Of a stretch of DNA of 64,000 nucleotides, positions 32,896 through 42,035 are shown piece by piece. Within the stretch, counting starts at the first letter, position 1; every line of letters starts with the position of its first letter. The stretch covers positions 1 to 64,000 of the forward strand of contig NZ_BFCH01000018.1 in assembly GCF_003112775.1 (NCBI RefSeq). The letters run 5' to 3'. The stretch comes from Mycobacterium montefiorense (lineage in GTDB: Bacteria; Actinomycetota; Actinomycetes; Mycobacteriales; Mycobacteriaceae). The position numbers and the translations under genes were made by a program. Under the pieces are notes generated by a model. The model ran no database searches. It was not told the DNA's origin and worked only from the letters and a program-made list of their open reading frames with translations.

Positions 32896-33561
32896 TCAGG
32901 CGGCGTCGGCCGCGGCGGTTCCGGTCTTGCGTTCGTGTTCCGCCTCGAGTTCAGCGATCGCGCGGGATGTCCGCTCACGCAGCAGGATTGCGGCGATACC
33001 GCCGATCACGACCGCAACGACGAGCGCGATCCAGGAGGAGCGCTCCAGCCATCGTTCGGCGGCCATGCCCGCGAAATAGACCAGCGCGGTCGTGCCACCC
33101 GCCCAGCAGATGGCGCCTGACACGTTGGCCGCCAGGAAACGCTGGTAATGCATTTTCAGCGCGCCGGCCAGCGGTCCGGCGAAAATCCGCAACAGTGCGA
33201 TGAAGCGCCCGAAGAACACCGCCCGAATTCCCCAGCGATCAAACAAGCGCTCGGCCAGCATGACGTGCCCCGGGCCGAAGTGCTTCGGGAAGCGCTTGCC
33301 CAGCTTGTCGAAGAGCGACATGCCGAAGCGCCGCCCGATCGAGTAGCCGATCGAATCGCCGATCACCGCGCCGATCACGGCGGCGACACCGACACCGATC
33401 GGGTTCACGGCAAGGTCGTGATGAGACGACATCAGCGCCGCGCTGACCAGAACGATCTCACCGGGCAGCGGCACACCCAGGCTCTCTACCCCGACCACGC
33501 CCCCGACCACGAGGTAGACCGCTAGCGGCGGGATGGAATGCAGCAAAGCTTCCACGTTCAT
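32896..33561 (-). CDS. DedA-family membrane protein
   Basis: 221 residues with about five membrane helices. The DedA signature is present: LVVGGVVGVESLGVPLPGE near the start, IGDSIGYSIGRRFG and FFGRFIALLRIFAGPLAG. DedA proteins act as lipid scramblases or carrier recyclers. The start overlaps the SGNH hydrolase stop by 4 bp, so the two are an operon. Confidence 0.85.
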   Translation of the reverse strand: MNVEALLHSIPPLAVYLVVGGVVGVESLGVPLPGEIVLVSAALMSSHHDLAVNPIGVGVAAVIGAVIGDSIGYSIGRRFGMSLFDKLGKRFPKHFGPGHVMLAERLFDRWGIRAVFFGRFIALLRIFAGPLAGALKMHYQRFLAANVSGAICWAGGTTALVYFAGMAAERWLERSSWIALVVAVVIGGIAAILLRERTSRAIAELEAEHERKTGTAAADAA

Positions 33562-34412
33562 GCGTCAAGGATGCCTGACTGCTGTCGGCGCCGCGCCGCA
33601 ATGTCGTTGGTTGGTGCGGTGTCGTGCGCCGTGCGGACGGGCTGCAGCTCCGGGCGCTTGGGAAATCGACCGTCGGCCGCGGACAAGCCGCGCATCCGGC
33701 GCCAGAGCCAGGGGAAGAAGTTGTCCTGCGTCCAGCGCAGCCTTCCGTAAGCACCGTCGGCAATCGACAATTGCGTGGGATTCGGGTGCGCTGCGGCCCA
33801 ATCATGGCTGCTGTCAGGCAAATTGAGGGCCTCGGCGGCGGCGGCGGCGAATAGGATGTGGCCCTTGGGGGAGGCGTGCACGCGATCGAAACTCCAGGTA
33901 TCCCAGTCGCGCATCGAGGCGGCGTTGTACAGGTCAATGAGCCTGAAACCGTAGCGCCCGGCGGCGACCGTGATCGCGTTGTTCATCCGGTCAAGCCGTT
34001 TGGACACGATGCGGCCGAACGGCAGGAATTGTGCGACGTTCGGGAAAGTCGTCGTCAGCACCGTCGCGCCCGATCTGGCGAGCGCGGCGTAGACATAGTC
34101 GAGCTCGGCCAGGGCACGCGGAAACTGTCGCCCAGGCTGGATGACATCGTTCATTCCGACGCACACGGTGATCAGATCCGGCTTCATCGCCAGGGTCTGC
34201 GGAACCTGCTCGGTGAGCACGTCACCCAGCTTCTTGCCGCGGACCGCGAGGTTGGCGTACTGCAAACCGGGGTAGAGCGTGTCGAGCATGACGGCTAGTC
34301 GGTCGGCGAACCCCAGGAGGCCGGTGGTTTCGTCGCCGTCCCAAAGGCCTTCGGTTTGACTGTCACCGATGGCGACGTATCTGGAGTATCCGGCCCGCGT
34401 AGCTCCGTACAC
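33558..34412 (-). CDS. SGNH/GDSL-type hydrolase
   Basis: 284 residues. The four SGNH blocks are seen: VAIGDSQTEG (nucleophile Ser), NLAVRGKK, TVCVGMNDVIQPG and the Asp-x-x-His block FDRVHASPKGH. An esterase or acetyl-hydrolase on lipids or sugars is expected. No signal peptide is visible. The GTG at 34412 is taken as start. Shares a 4 bp overlap with dedA. Confidence 0.85.
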   Translation of the reverse strand: MYGATRAGYSRYVAIGDSQTEGLWDGDETTGLLGFADRLAVMLDTLYPGLQYANLAVRGKKLGDVLTEQVPQTLAMKPDLITVCVGMNDVIQPGRQFPRALAELDYVYAALARSGATVLTTTFPNVAQFLPFGRIVSKRLDRMNNAITVAAGRYGFRLIDLYNAASMRDWDTWSFDRVHASPKGHILFAAAAAEALNLPDSSHDWAAAHPNPTQLSIADGAYGRLRWTQDNFFPWLWRRMRGLSAADGRFPKRPELQPVRTAHDTAPTNDIAARRRQQSGILDA

Positions 34413-34514
34413 GATGCCGAGACTAATCCCGTTCCGAATTCGGATGCGTGATATCCGCCCCGAAACGCTGTTGTAGCGTGGCTCTCGCCGGGTCTGTCGG
34501 CGTGAGGAGAGTCA

Positions 34515-36153
34515 GTGGAATTCAATCTCGCCCAAGTGTTCTCGGCGGTAGCCGCTGCAAATCCCGATCGCGACTGCATTGTATTTGGACACCGACGATT
34601 CACCTTCTCGCAAACTGACGGACGTGCCCGCCGGCTCGCGCGCGCTGCACGAGTGGGGGTTCGGCGCGCGCCGGGAACGCCGCGAGCTGGCGGCACATGA
34701 ATCGGGCCAAAGCCACCTCGGGCTGTACATGGCCAACTGCAACGAGTTCCTCGAGGGCATGCTCGGTGCGTACCAGGCGCGGGTGGCCCCGTTCAACGTG
34801 AACTATCGTTACGTCGCCGACGAATTGGTCTATCTGCTGGGCAATGCCGGCGCCGACGCGGTGATGTACCAGGCGCGCTTCGCCCCGACCCTGGCCGAGG
34901 CGCTGGAGAAATCCCAGCTGCCGCCGATGCGGCTGATCCACGTCGACGACGATTCCGGAAACGGCCCGTTGCCCGGGGCGGTGCGCTACGAGGAACTGCT
35001 GGCCTCGGTGTCCGACGAGCCGCTCGACCTCGAGTTGTCGCCCGACGACCTCTACGTCCTCTACACCGGCGGCACCACCGGGCTGCCCAAGGCGGTGCTG
35101 TGGCGCCAGAGCGACATCTACCTGAACGCGATGGGTGGCCGGATATTCGGAACCGGAGAGATGGTGGCCAGCCTGGAAGAGATCGTCGAGCGATCGCGGG
35201 CCGACGGCCCCGGCTCGATGACGTGCGCGCCGCTGATGCACGGGGCGGCGCAATGGGCGGCGTTCATCAACCTGTGCGGCGGGCGGCCGTTCGTGATGGC
35301 CCCGACGACCACCCACTTCGATCCGGCCGAAGCGCTGGCGCTGGCCAGCCGGGAGGGTGTGGTGTCGCTGTCGATCGTCGGCGACGCCTTCGGGCGGCCC
35401 CTGGTCGATGCGCTCGAATCCGGGGATTACGACCTGTCCGGGCTGCTGATACTGGTCACCGGCGGAGCAGCGCTGAGCGCGCCGCTCAAGCAGCGATTCG
35501 TCGACCTGCTGCCGCAGCTGACAATCCTCGACGCGGGTGGATCGTCGGAGTCCGGCTCGCAGATGGGGCAGGTGTCCAGTCGTGCCCAGGGCGGCAGCGG
35601 ACGGTTTGCTCCGAACCCGGGCGCGGTGGTGGTCAGCGAGGACATGACCCGGATTCTGTCGCCGGGGGAGGACGAAATTGGCTGGCTGGCCCAGCAAGGT
35701 CTGATCCCGCTGGGCTACCTCGGTGATCCGGAGAAGACCGCGCGGACGTTTCCGGTGATCGACGGGATCCGGCATTCCGTTCCCGGCGATCGCGCCCGCT
35801 GGTTCGCCGACGGCGAGATCGAGCTGCTGGGCCGCGATTCGGTCACGATCAATTCCGGTGGCGAGAAGATCTTCGCCGAAGAAGTCGAGGCCGCCATCGC
35901 CGAGCATCCCGCCGTGTACGACGTGGTGGTGACCAGCAGGCCCAGCACCCGGTGGGGAAACGAGGTGGTCGCGGTCGTTGCGCTGGCCAACGGTCAGCAG
36001 GCCGACCCCGACAGCATCATCGCCGAAGCCGCCCGTCATCTCGCACGCTACAAACTGCCAAAAGCCGTTGTCTTTCGCGACCGTCTGCAACGGTCACCGT
36101 CCGGCAAGGCCGATTACCGGTGGGCGAAAGCTCAAGTTGCGCAGGAAAACTGA
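34515..36153 (+). pseudogene. Acyl-CoA synthetase (FadD-type) broken by a 2-bp contraction
   Basis: A 547-codon FadD19-like enzyme in two frames. Frame one (GTG at 34515, GAGGAG upstream) gives NLAQVFSAVAAANPDRDCI to DGRARRLAR; the other frame continues as ALHEWGFGARRERRELAAHE, then the AMP-binding loop LYTGGTTGLPKAV and the end RSPSGKADYRWAKA. The switch lies in a CGCGCGCGC run at 34637-34645; one more CG unit restores ARRLARALHEW. An internal ATG at 34579 would give a protein with a scrambled start. The gene may be inactive, variable by slippage, or miscalled. The permease gene starts at its stop codon. Confidence 0.85.
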
Positions 36154-37236
36154 ATGAGCCCGGGTACGTGGACCGAGTTTGTAGCGCCCCGGCTGCAGGG
36201 GCGTGGGCGCGTCGCGACAGGTGTTCTGATCACATCGGCCGTCTTCGTGGTCGGGCTGCTCTGGGCGAAGTGGACGCCCTATCTCGCCGAAGCCCTGGCC
36301 GCACAGCGGACGCACCATTGGCCGGGCTCCAGCATCCTCGGTGTCGGCGGAGTGCGCGCCGGGGATGCACCGACATGGCATGCGGCCACGACCTTCTTTC
36401 ACGCCTACTTCGCATCGATATGGCCGGCACTGGTGGTGGCCCTGCTGGTCAGCGCATCGGTCCAGGCACTCGTGCCGCGATCGTGGCTACCGTGTGTGCT
36501 GAACCGCCGCCGCATTGTCTCGAGCGCGTTGGCAGGCGGAGTTGCGAGCATGCCGTCGATGATGTGCACGTGCTGCGCCGCCCCGGTGGCTGTCACGTTG
36601 CGGCGCAACGGCGTCACGCGCACCGCGGCCATTGCCTACTGGCTCGGGAATCCGTTGCTGAATCCCGCAGTACTTGTTTTCTTGTTCTTTGTCGCTCCCT
36701 GGCAATGGACGCTGACCAGGGCGGTGGTTGGCGTCGCGACGGTGGTTGGAGTTGCGGCGTCGGTGGGGCTGGTCACCGGTGCGTGGGAGGCTGGGCATCG
36801 GGTGCCCGAGGCGGTCGCGCCGTCTGAGGCCGAGTCCGCGGGGGCAGCAAGTAGATTCGTGCGTTCACTGCTCTGCTTGTGCCTGGTGCTGTTGCCGGAG
36901 TACGCAATCATGGTGCTCGTCGTCGGGGCGTCCCGCGGCTGGCTGGTCACCCTGACCCAACCTCCGCACCAAGGCCTACTGATCGTCCTAGTCGTAGCGA
37001 TTGTCGGCACGCTCATCGTCATTCCGACAGCGGGGGAGATACCGATCCTGCAGAGCCTGGCGCTGCTGGGCGCCTCCTCGGGGACCCTTGGTGCACTGCT
37101 GATCACCCTTCCTGCCATCAGCGTCCCCGGCGTCGCGATGGTCGCCCGCAGTTTCGGATGGAAGGCCATCGCGACGGCGACAGTAATGGTTGTCATGGCG
37201 GGGTTGCTCGGCGCAACCGTCCTGAGCGTGCTGTGA
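36154..37236 (+). CDS. Permease of the ArsP/DUF318 type
   Basis: 360 residues with about nine membrane helices. The family motif is SMMCTCCAAPVAVTLRR, whose cysteines in a membrane helix are typical of permeases for arsenicals, copper or zinc; a paired PTAGEIPIL motif occurs in the second half. Starts directly after the broken fadD stop codon. No arsR gene is adjacent, so the substrate is not known. Confidence 0.8.
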   Translation: MSPGTWTEFVAPRLQGRGRVATGVLITSAVFVVGLLWAKWTPYLAEALAAQRTHHWPGSSILGVGGVRAGDAPTWHAATTFFHAYFASIWPALVVALLVSASVQALVPRSWLPCVLNRRRIVSSALAGGVASMPSMMCTCCAAPVAVTLRRNGVTRTAAIAYWLGNPLLNPAVLVFLFFVAPWQWTLTRAVVGVATVVGVAASVGLVTGAWEAGHRVPEAVAPSEAESAGAASRFVRSLLCLCLVLLPEYAIMVLVVGASRGWLVTLTQPPHQGLLIVLVVAIVGTLIVIPTAGEIPILQSLALLGASSGTLGALLITLPAISVPGVAMVARSFGWKAIATATVMVVMAGLLGATVLSVL

Positions 37237-37275
37237 GTCGCCCAACCTGGATGTTGTTCCGAGTACCGTGAACTC

Positions 37276-38079
37276 GTGCAGAAGAAGGGGCATCAGGACG
37301 CCATCGAGCCCGCCGCCGATTCGCCTGTGCCGCAGTACCCGATCGAGTCGGTCGACAATGCGCTTCGGCTGCTGCTCTTGCTGGGCGAGCAGCCTCAGAT
37401 CCGGCTGAGCGAGGCAACCCGCTATCTGGGTGTGGCATCGTCCACCGCGCACCGGCTGCTGGCGATGCTGGCCTACCGCGGGTTCGTCCGGCAGGACCCG
37501 GTGTCGAAGGCCTACCTGCCCGGTCCGTCGCTCACCGGTGTGGCGTTTGCGATCTTCAGCCGCATCGACATTCAGGGCTCCGCCACACCGGTCATGCGTG
37601 GCCTGTCCGACCAGCTTCGGGAGACGATTCACGTCGGGATGCTCGACGGCGCCAACGTCCGCTTTGTCGCCGCGGTCGAGGGCCCGGCCGCGGTACGGGT
37701 GGCATCCCGGTTGGGGCGGACGATGCCGGCGCATTGCACCTCGACTGGCAAGGCCATGTTGGCCCAGCTGCCGCAGCCGGAATTGGGTGTGTTGCTGCCG
37801 GACGAGCAGTTGGAGCGCATCACCGCTGTATCGATCGGCAGCCGTGCCGAGCTGGAGGCTGAACTGTCCTGCGTTCGTGAGCGGGGCTACGCCATCAACT
37901 GCGAGGAGAGCGAGGACGGTGTCGCCTCGGTCGCGGTGCCGATACCGACTCATGCACCCGGTTTGCGGCTCGCGCTCAACGCCGCCGCGCCGCGGCATCG
38001 GCTCGACAATTCACAGCACGCATCGGTGGCGGCCGCACTTATCAAGGCGGCCAAGGAGATTGGCGATCAGCTGGTCTGA
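37276..38079 (+). CDS. IclR-family transcriptional regulator
   Basis: 267 residues from the GTG at 37276. The winged helix (IESVDNALRLLLLLGEQ, VASSTAHRLLAMLAYRGFV) is followed by the IclR effector domain (ETIHVGMLDGANVRFVAAV, MPAHCTSTGKAMLA, GYAINCEESEDGVASVAVP). IclR proteins often activate aromatic-acid catabolic operons. It converges on the dioxygenase operon with 8 bp between stops and is the best candidate for its regulator. Confidence 0.88.
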   Translation: MQKKGHQDAIEPAADSPVPQYPIESVDNALRLLLLLGEQPQIRLSEATRYLGVASSTAHRLLAMLAYRGFVRQDPVSKAYLPGPSLTGVAFAIFSRIDIQGSATPVMRGLSDQLRETIHVGMLDGANVRFVAAVEGPAAVRVASRLGRTMPAHCTSTGKAMLAQLPQPELGVLLPDEQLERITAVSIGSRAELEAELSCVRERGYAINCEESEDGVASVAVPIPTHAPGLRLALNAAAPRHRLDNSQHASVAAALIKAAKEIGDQLV

Positions 38080-38087
38080 GCGGCGCC

Positions 38088-38813
38088 TCAGTCGGCCGCA
38101 AGCCGTGCGACCTCGTGGCGCCAGGCCGCATCGGCGGTGAAGGCGGCTCCCAAATCGGGCAGGTCGTCCCAGTCGGCATCGTCGATGTCGTGCAATGTGC
38201 CTCCGGCCGACAGCACTCGCAACGACATCTGGGCCAACGCGTCGAGGCTGATCGCCTGCAGCACCGCCTGCGGCACAGTGGCTGCGGCGCTGGTGATCCC
38301 GTGGCCGCGGCAGATCACCACCGGTAGCCCGCGCATCGCAGCGACCATCTCCTTGCCCAGTGCGCTGTTGCGGATCAACACGGCGCGTTCGTAGACGGGC
38401 ACGCCGCGGCGGGCGAGCCAGGCGCCGGGAATGTCGTATGCCCCGTAGATCGGCCGGATCGGGACGCCGGCGAGATCCGCGGCGACGACCGCCGGCGGGT
38501 GCAGATGCGCGACGGCTCGGTGCCGCGAATCCGCCTGCATGGTTTCGACGTGGATGGGCAGTTCGTTGGGGACGCGGTATCCGTCGAGTTCGCCACTTCC
38601 GCCGGCGCTGCCGTCGAATCGGATCAGGCGGATATCGCTGGGCGCGGTGTCGGCCACGCCGGTGTCGGCGTCGCTGCGGCAGCGGACGAGAAGATGATCG
38701 TCATCGACGCGCAGACTCAGGTGGCCGAGCATGCCGTCGACCAGGCCGCGGGCCGCGGCGACTCGGCAGCCCTGGGCGACCAGGGCGCGCTGACGGTTCA
38801 GCTCGTCGGTCAC
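38088..38813 (-). CDS. Class II aldolase/adducin-family protein, possible aryl-carboxylate decarboxylase
   Basis: 241 residues. The zinc-site motifs are HLHPPAVVAADLAG and RGHGITSAAATVPQA. In aromatic clusters this family includes PhtC-type 3,4-dihydroxyphthalate decarboxylases and CmtD-type decarboxylases. As the last gene of the dioxygenase operon (4 bp overlap with the dehydrogenase), decarboxylation of a dihydroxylated aromatic acid is the likeliest role. The exact substrate is inference. Confidence 0.75.
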   Translation of the reverse strand: MTDELNRQRALVAQGCRVAAARGLVDGMLGHLSLRVDDDHLLVRCRSDADTGVADTAPSDIRLIRFDGSAGGSGELDGYRVPNELPIHVETMQADSRHRAVAHLHPPAVVAADLAGVPIRPIYGAYDIPGAWLARRGVPVYERAVLIRNSALGKEMVAAMRGLPVVICRGHGITSAAATVPQAVLQAISLDALAQMSLRVLSAGGTLHDIDDADWDDLPDLGAAFTADAAWRHEVARLAAD

Positions 38814-39616
38814 GGTCGTTCGACTTTTGGTGTGCCGATGCCGAATCCGCCGTCCGGGTGGATGGTCTCACCGGTGATGCCGCGGGATCGGCCGGAAGCC
38901 AAGAACACGAACGACCACGCATGATCCGCGCCGGACAGTGCGACGTTCAACGGGGTGCGTGCGGCGACGTCGCGTGCCCGGTTGGGGTAGTCGTCGAGGC
39001 GGGTGTCGTTGAGCCCCAGGCTGGTCAGGCCGCGCAGGTCGGTGTTGACCGTGCCGCCCGGAGCTACCCCGTTGACCCGGATCTGCGGCGCCAGCTCATG
39101 CGCCAGCGAGGCCACCAGCCCGCGCACGGCAAACTTCGACGACACGTACAGCACGCCGCCGCGGCCGGGGTGGTACGACGACGCCGACTCGGTCAGCACG
39201 ATCGACGGCTCAGCGCCATCGCGCAGCGCAGGGACCGCGGCCTTGACCGACTGCAGGTGGCTCAGCACGTTGGTGCGAAACATTTCGTCGAAGGCGTCGG
39301 CGAGGTTGTCGGCATCGAGATCGGCCACGCCCTGGTAGAAGTCGAAGACTCCCACGCAGTTGACCAGGATGTCGAGCCCGCCGAACGCATCGACTGTCTC
39401 GGTAACCGCGCGATGGTTGGCCTCGCCGGTGATGGCGTCACCTTCGACCACCCGAATCTCGGGTAGCTGTGCGCGCAGCAGTTTGCACTTCTGTGGATCA
39501 CGTTCCAGCACAGCCACTCTGGCGCCCTCGGCGAGGAAAGCCTCGACAACGGCCCGCCCGATTCCGGATCCGCCGCCCACAACCAGGGCACGCTTACCGT
39601 CCAACCACGCGGTCAT
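38810..39616 (-). CDS. cis-Dihydrodiol dehydrogenase (SDR)
   Basis: 268 residues from the ATG at 39616. NAD-binding VVGGGSGIGRAVV, NCVGV in the NNAG position, ESASSYHPGRGGVLYVSSK with the catalytic Tyr-x3-Lys. Close to HcaB/BphB/PhtB-type enzymes that re-aromatise the cis-dihydrodiol formed by a ring-hydroxylating dioxygenase. Overlaps its neighbours on both sides by 4 bp. Confidence 0.82.
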   Translation of the reverse strand: MTAWLDGKRALVVGGGSGIGRAVVEAFLAEGARVAVLERDPQKCKLLRAQLPEIRVVEGDAITGEANHRAVTETVDAFGGLDILVNCVGVFDFYQGVADLDADNLADAFDEMFRTNVLSHLQSVKAAVPALRDGAEPSIVLTESASSYHPGRGGVLYVSSKFAVRGLVASLAHELAPQIRVNGVAPGGTVNTDLRGLTSLGLNDTRLDDYPNRARDVAARTPLNVALSGADHAWSFVFLASGRSRGITGETIHPDGGFGIGTPKVERP

Positions 39617-39879
39617 GACTGCGGGCTTTCCGGGTCGGGCAGCAACGGCGCACCGGAATTCCCCACCATTGCCGCCATCGTCCGGGGGTTCTGCCACGTC
39701 AGGGCCTCCACCTCTAGGGCGTCCAGGCTGATCCACCGGCCGGTTCTGGGCGCGCCGATCAACAGCCTCGAACCATTGCGGGTGTCAACTCGGCGCACCA
39801 CGACCTCGGTGAATTCGTTCGCGACCGTGAGTGGTTCGCCGACCGTGCCGGCTAGCAACTGCTCGAGTTGATCATTCAC
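39613..39879 (-). CDS. Small protein of the dioxygenase operon
   Basis: 88 residues, no cysteine, so not a ferredoxin. It includes FTEVVVRRVDTRNGSRLLIG and RTGRWISLDALEVEALTWQ, and a proline-rich end. The 4 bp overlaps with both the beta subunit gene and the dehydrogenase gene show it is translated as part of the operon. The family is not recognised; a role as an accessory or stability factor for the dioxygenase is possible. Confidence 0.65.
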   Translation of the reverse strand: MNDQLEQLLAGTVGEPLTVANEFTEVVVRRVDTRNGSRLLIGAPRTGRWISLDALEVEALTWQNPRTMAAMVGNSGAPLLPDPESPQS

Positions 39880-40430
39880 AGGAACACCGCCAAGTTCTGC
39901 ATCCGCAATACCGCCTCGTCGGCAATGATTGTGCGCCGGGCGAGCTTGTATCGACCTTCGCACCAGCGCAGCAGGTCTTCGCGACCGCACGACATCAAGG
40001 CGCTTTCGTTGACGTCGCCGCGGCTGCGGAACAGCAGTTCGGCGGATTCGACCACCAGCTGTGCTGCATCCCCTTCGGTTGGGTCGGATTCGAAGGTGCG
40101 CACGTTGGTGATGAAGTGGCGCAGCCGCGACGGTGGGTCCTCGGCCCACACGTGCTCGGTGCCCATCCGCGCGACCCGCTGGGTCAGCGAGTACTTGTCT
40201 TCGTCGAAATGCGCCATCCCCGGTGCGGTGTCAAACCCGGCGCCGCGTGCCGTCGTGACGCGCACCGGCATCACGTAACGGATGTCTTCGGTCAGCGTGT
40301 CCAGCCACTCCTCGTATCGCTGGGCGTCCAACAGATAGGCCTCGTCCACCAGGAACTGATGCGCCTGAAGATGCCGGGCGTCATCAAAGGGCAAGGACGG
40401 CAAGGCTTTTCTTGATGAATGTGGGCTCAT
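39876..40430 (-). CDS. Ring-hydroxylating dioxygenase beta subunit
   Basis: 184 residues from the ATG at 40430. The SnoaL-like fold of the small subunit is recognised by QFLVDEAYLLDAQRYEEWLD, DIRYVMPVRVT, RVARMGTEHVWAEDPPSR and RHFITNV. It builds the alpha3beta3 hexamer with the product of the next upstream gene (4 bp overlap). Confidence 0.88.
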   Translation of the reverse strand: MSPHSSRKALPSLPFDDARHLQAHQFLVDEAYLLDAQRYEEWLDTLTEDIRYVMPVRVTTARGAGFDTAPGMAHFDEDKYSLTQRVARMGTEHVWAEDPPSRLRHFITNVRTFESDPTEGDAAQLVVESAELLFRSRGDVNESALMSCGREDLLRWCEGRYKLARRTIIADEAVLRMQNLAVFL

Positions 40431-41773
40431 GCGCCGGCTCCCTGCAGATAATCGGCCCACAGCTTCAGCAACTCGCGCTGGTTGTACTCGTTGTAGCCGA
40501 CCTGCGCGCGCCCCGGGCCGTGGAAGGATTCGGCGGGCAGCGCATCGACCACCGGGCGATCGTCAGACAGCAGGCCCATTCGGCTGTTCAGCAGCAGCCG
40601 CCGTGCCATCGAGCCGCCCGCGGTCGTGGTCAACGACACCCAGTTCTCCACGTCGTCCTGTTCGAACATTCCGCTCGAACCGAAACACATCAAATACGCC
40701 TTGTAGGAGTCCTTTTTGTACTGCGGGGGAGCGGCGGAGTCCACCGCGAACCACGAGCACACTTCGGTTTCATTCTCACTGATGGGTTGCCACAGGCGGA
40801 TCGAAATGAAAGGCAGCACCTGGTCTTCCCGGTCGTGCACCTTGGGCCAGTTATGCACGAAGCTCAAGTTGGGAAAGCAGGTCGCCGCCGAAATCATGAA
40901 CCCGTCCTCGCCGACCACCCGCTGCTGCTGGGGCGTCCACACGCCTTTGATCCGCTCGATCATCTCGTCGGGATAGCCGACGTATCCCATCCGCTCCTCG
41001 AAGCTGCCCGGCGGCAGCTTGTACGTGGTCCCGCCGCCGCGATGCGCCCAGTAGGTGGCGCCGTCCTTGCGCTTCTGCGCCTTCGGCTCCCGGAACAGCC
41101 CGATCTCGACGATCGATGCGTGCGTATGCGGCGTGTGGTACATGTCGCCACAGAAATTCTCGGCGCCGATCTTCCAGTTGGACTTGATCCGCCAGCGTTG
41201 TGGCCCATGCATTTCCAGACCCGCGACGCTCTGCTTGGTGTAGAAGTCCAGATAGAAGGTGAAGTCGCCGAGGAAGTCCTCCAGCGGTTCCGCGTGCGGA
41301 TCCAGGTTGATGAAGAGCAGGCCGTTATAGCTGGCGAAGTTCGGCGCCGGCAGCAGATTGTTGGCGCTGCGCGCGAAGCCCTCGTCGCCCCCGTAGGCCT
41401 CGCGATGAAAGGGCAGTCCCGTGAGCCGGCCGTCGTTGCGGTAGGTCCAGCCGTGGTATGGGCACCGGAAGTTGGAGGCGTTGCCCATCTCCGCGCGGCA
41501 CACCTGCATACCGCGGTGCAGGCACATATTGAACATCGCCCGGACCTTGCCGCCCGCGTCGCGGGTGATGATGAATGAATCGTCGAGAACCCGACGCACC
41601 ACGTAGTCGCCGTCCTGGGGGATCTCCGACTCGTGGCCCACGAACGTCCAGGCCCGGCTGAACAGCCGCTCCTTCTCCAACGCGAACAGCTGCTTGTCGT
41701 TATAGATGTGCGCGGGGATCATGCCCCGGCGCACGCTCTCGAACAGGCCGTCCTCGAAATCGGCGTCTACCAC
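40427..41773 (-). CDS. Ring-hydroxylating dioxygenase alpha subunit
   Basis: 448 residues. The N-terminal Rieske domain has Cys84-x-His86 (CLHRG) and Cys104-x2-His107 (CPYHGW). The catalytic domain has ENFCGDMYHTPHTH, with bridging Asp210 and iron ligands His213 and His218. It adds both atoms of O2 to an aromatic ring, using electrons from a ferredoxin and a reductase. Neither is encoded in the window. The operon alpha-beta-small-SDR-aldolase resembles the phthalate 3,4-dioxygenase (pht) and p-cumate (cmt) types. The GTG at 41773 is the start. Confidence 0.88.
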   Translation of the reverse strand: MVDADFEDGLFESVRRGMIPAHIYNDKQLFALEKERLFSRAWTFVGHESEIPQDGDYVVRRVLDDSFIITRDAGGKVRAMFNMCLHRGMQVCRAEMGNASNFRCPYHGWTYRNDGRLTGLPFHREAYGGDEGFARSANNLLPAPNFASYNGLLFINLDPHAEPLEDFLGDFTFYLDFYTKQSVAGLEMHGPQRWRIKSNWKIGAENFCGDMYHTPHTHASIVEIGLFREPKAQKRKDGATYWAHRGGGTTYKLPPGSFEERMGYVGYPDEMIERIKGVWTPQQQRVVGEDGFMISAATCFPNLSFVHNWPKVHDREDQVLPFISIRLWQPISENETEVCSWFAVDSAAPPQYKKDSYKAYLMCFGSSGMFEQDDVENWVSLTTTAGGSMARRLLLNSRMGLLSDDRPVVDALPAESFHGPGRAQVGYNEYNQRELLKLWADYLQGAGA

Positions 41774-41824
41774 GGGAGCCTCGCTCTGCTCTACAGAAAC
41801 TACTTCGGCTAAATAGAATCCTGG

Positions 41825-41877
41825 ACGGCGCTCTGCTGGTCAAACAGCAGGAACTTGCGAGGTTTCACGGCGCTCTG
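41825..41877. promoter_or_regulatory. Repeat cluster in the dioxygenase promoter
   Basis: ACGGCGCTCTG occurs at 41825-41835 and again at 41867-41877, 42 bp apart (four helical turns). Between them, CTGCTG-N6-CAGCAG (41833-41850) forms an inverted repeat. The cluster is 52-104 bp upstream of the alpha-subunit start, where an IclR-type regulator would bind. Confidence 0.5.
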
Positions 41878-42035
41878 TGCGGAAACTCCGAGCTAGCCCG
41901 CAAGGAAGTTGCCAGAGGTTACAGTTACCGTGAGCATATGTCTACGCCGCACAGGGTATGTGAACTCTCAGGCTGTTCAGCGCCTATCGCCTAGAGATCC
42001 GCCGTACAGCTGCGTTGGGGAAGGAACTTGGTGCT

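Noticed and set aside
34600..36090. 496-codon open frame on the minus strand opposite the fadD gene
   Set aside because: Shadow of a high-GC gene; no family motifs, while the plus strand carries clear AMP-binding enzyme motifs.
39613..39879. Ferredoxin for the dioxygenase
   Set aside because: The 88-residue product has no cysteine and cannot hold a cluster.
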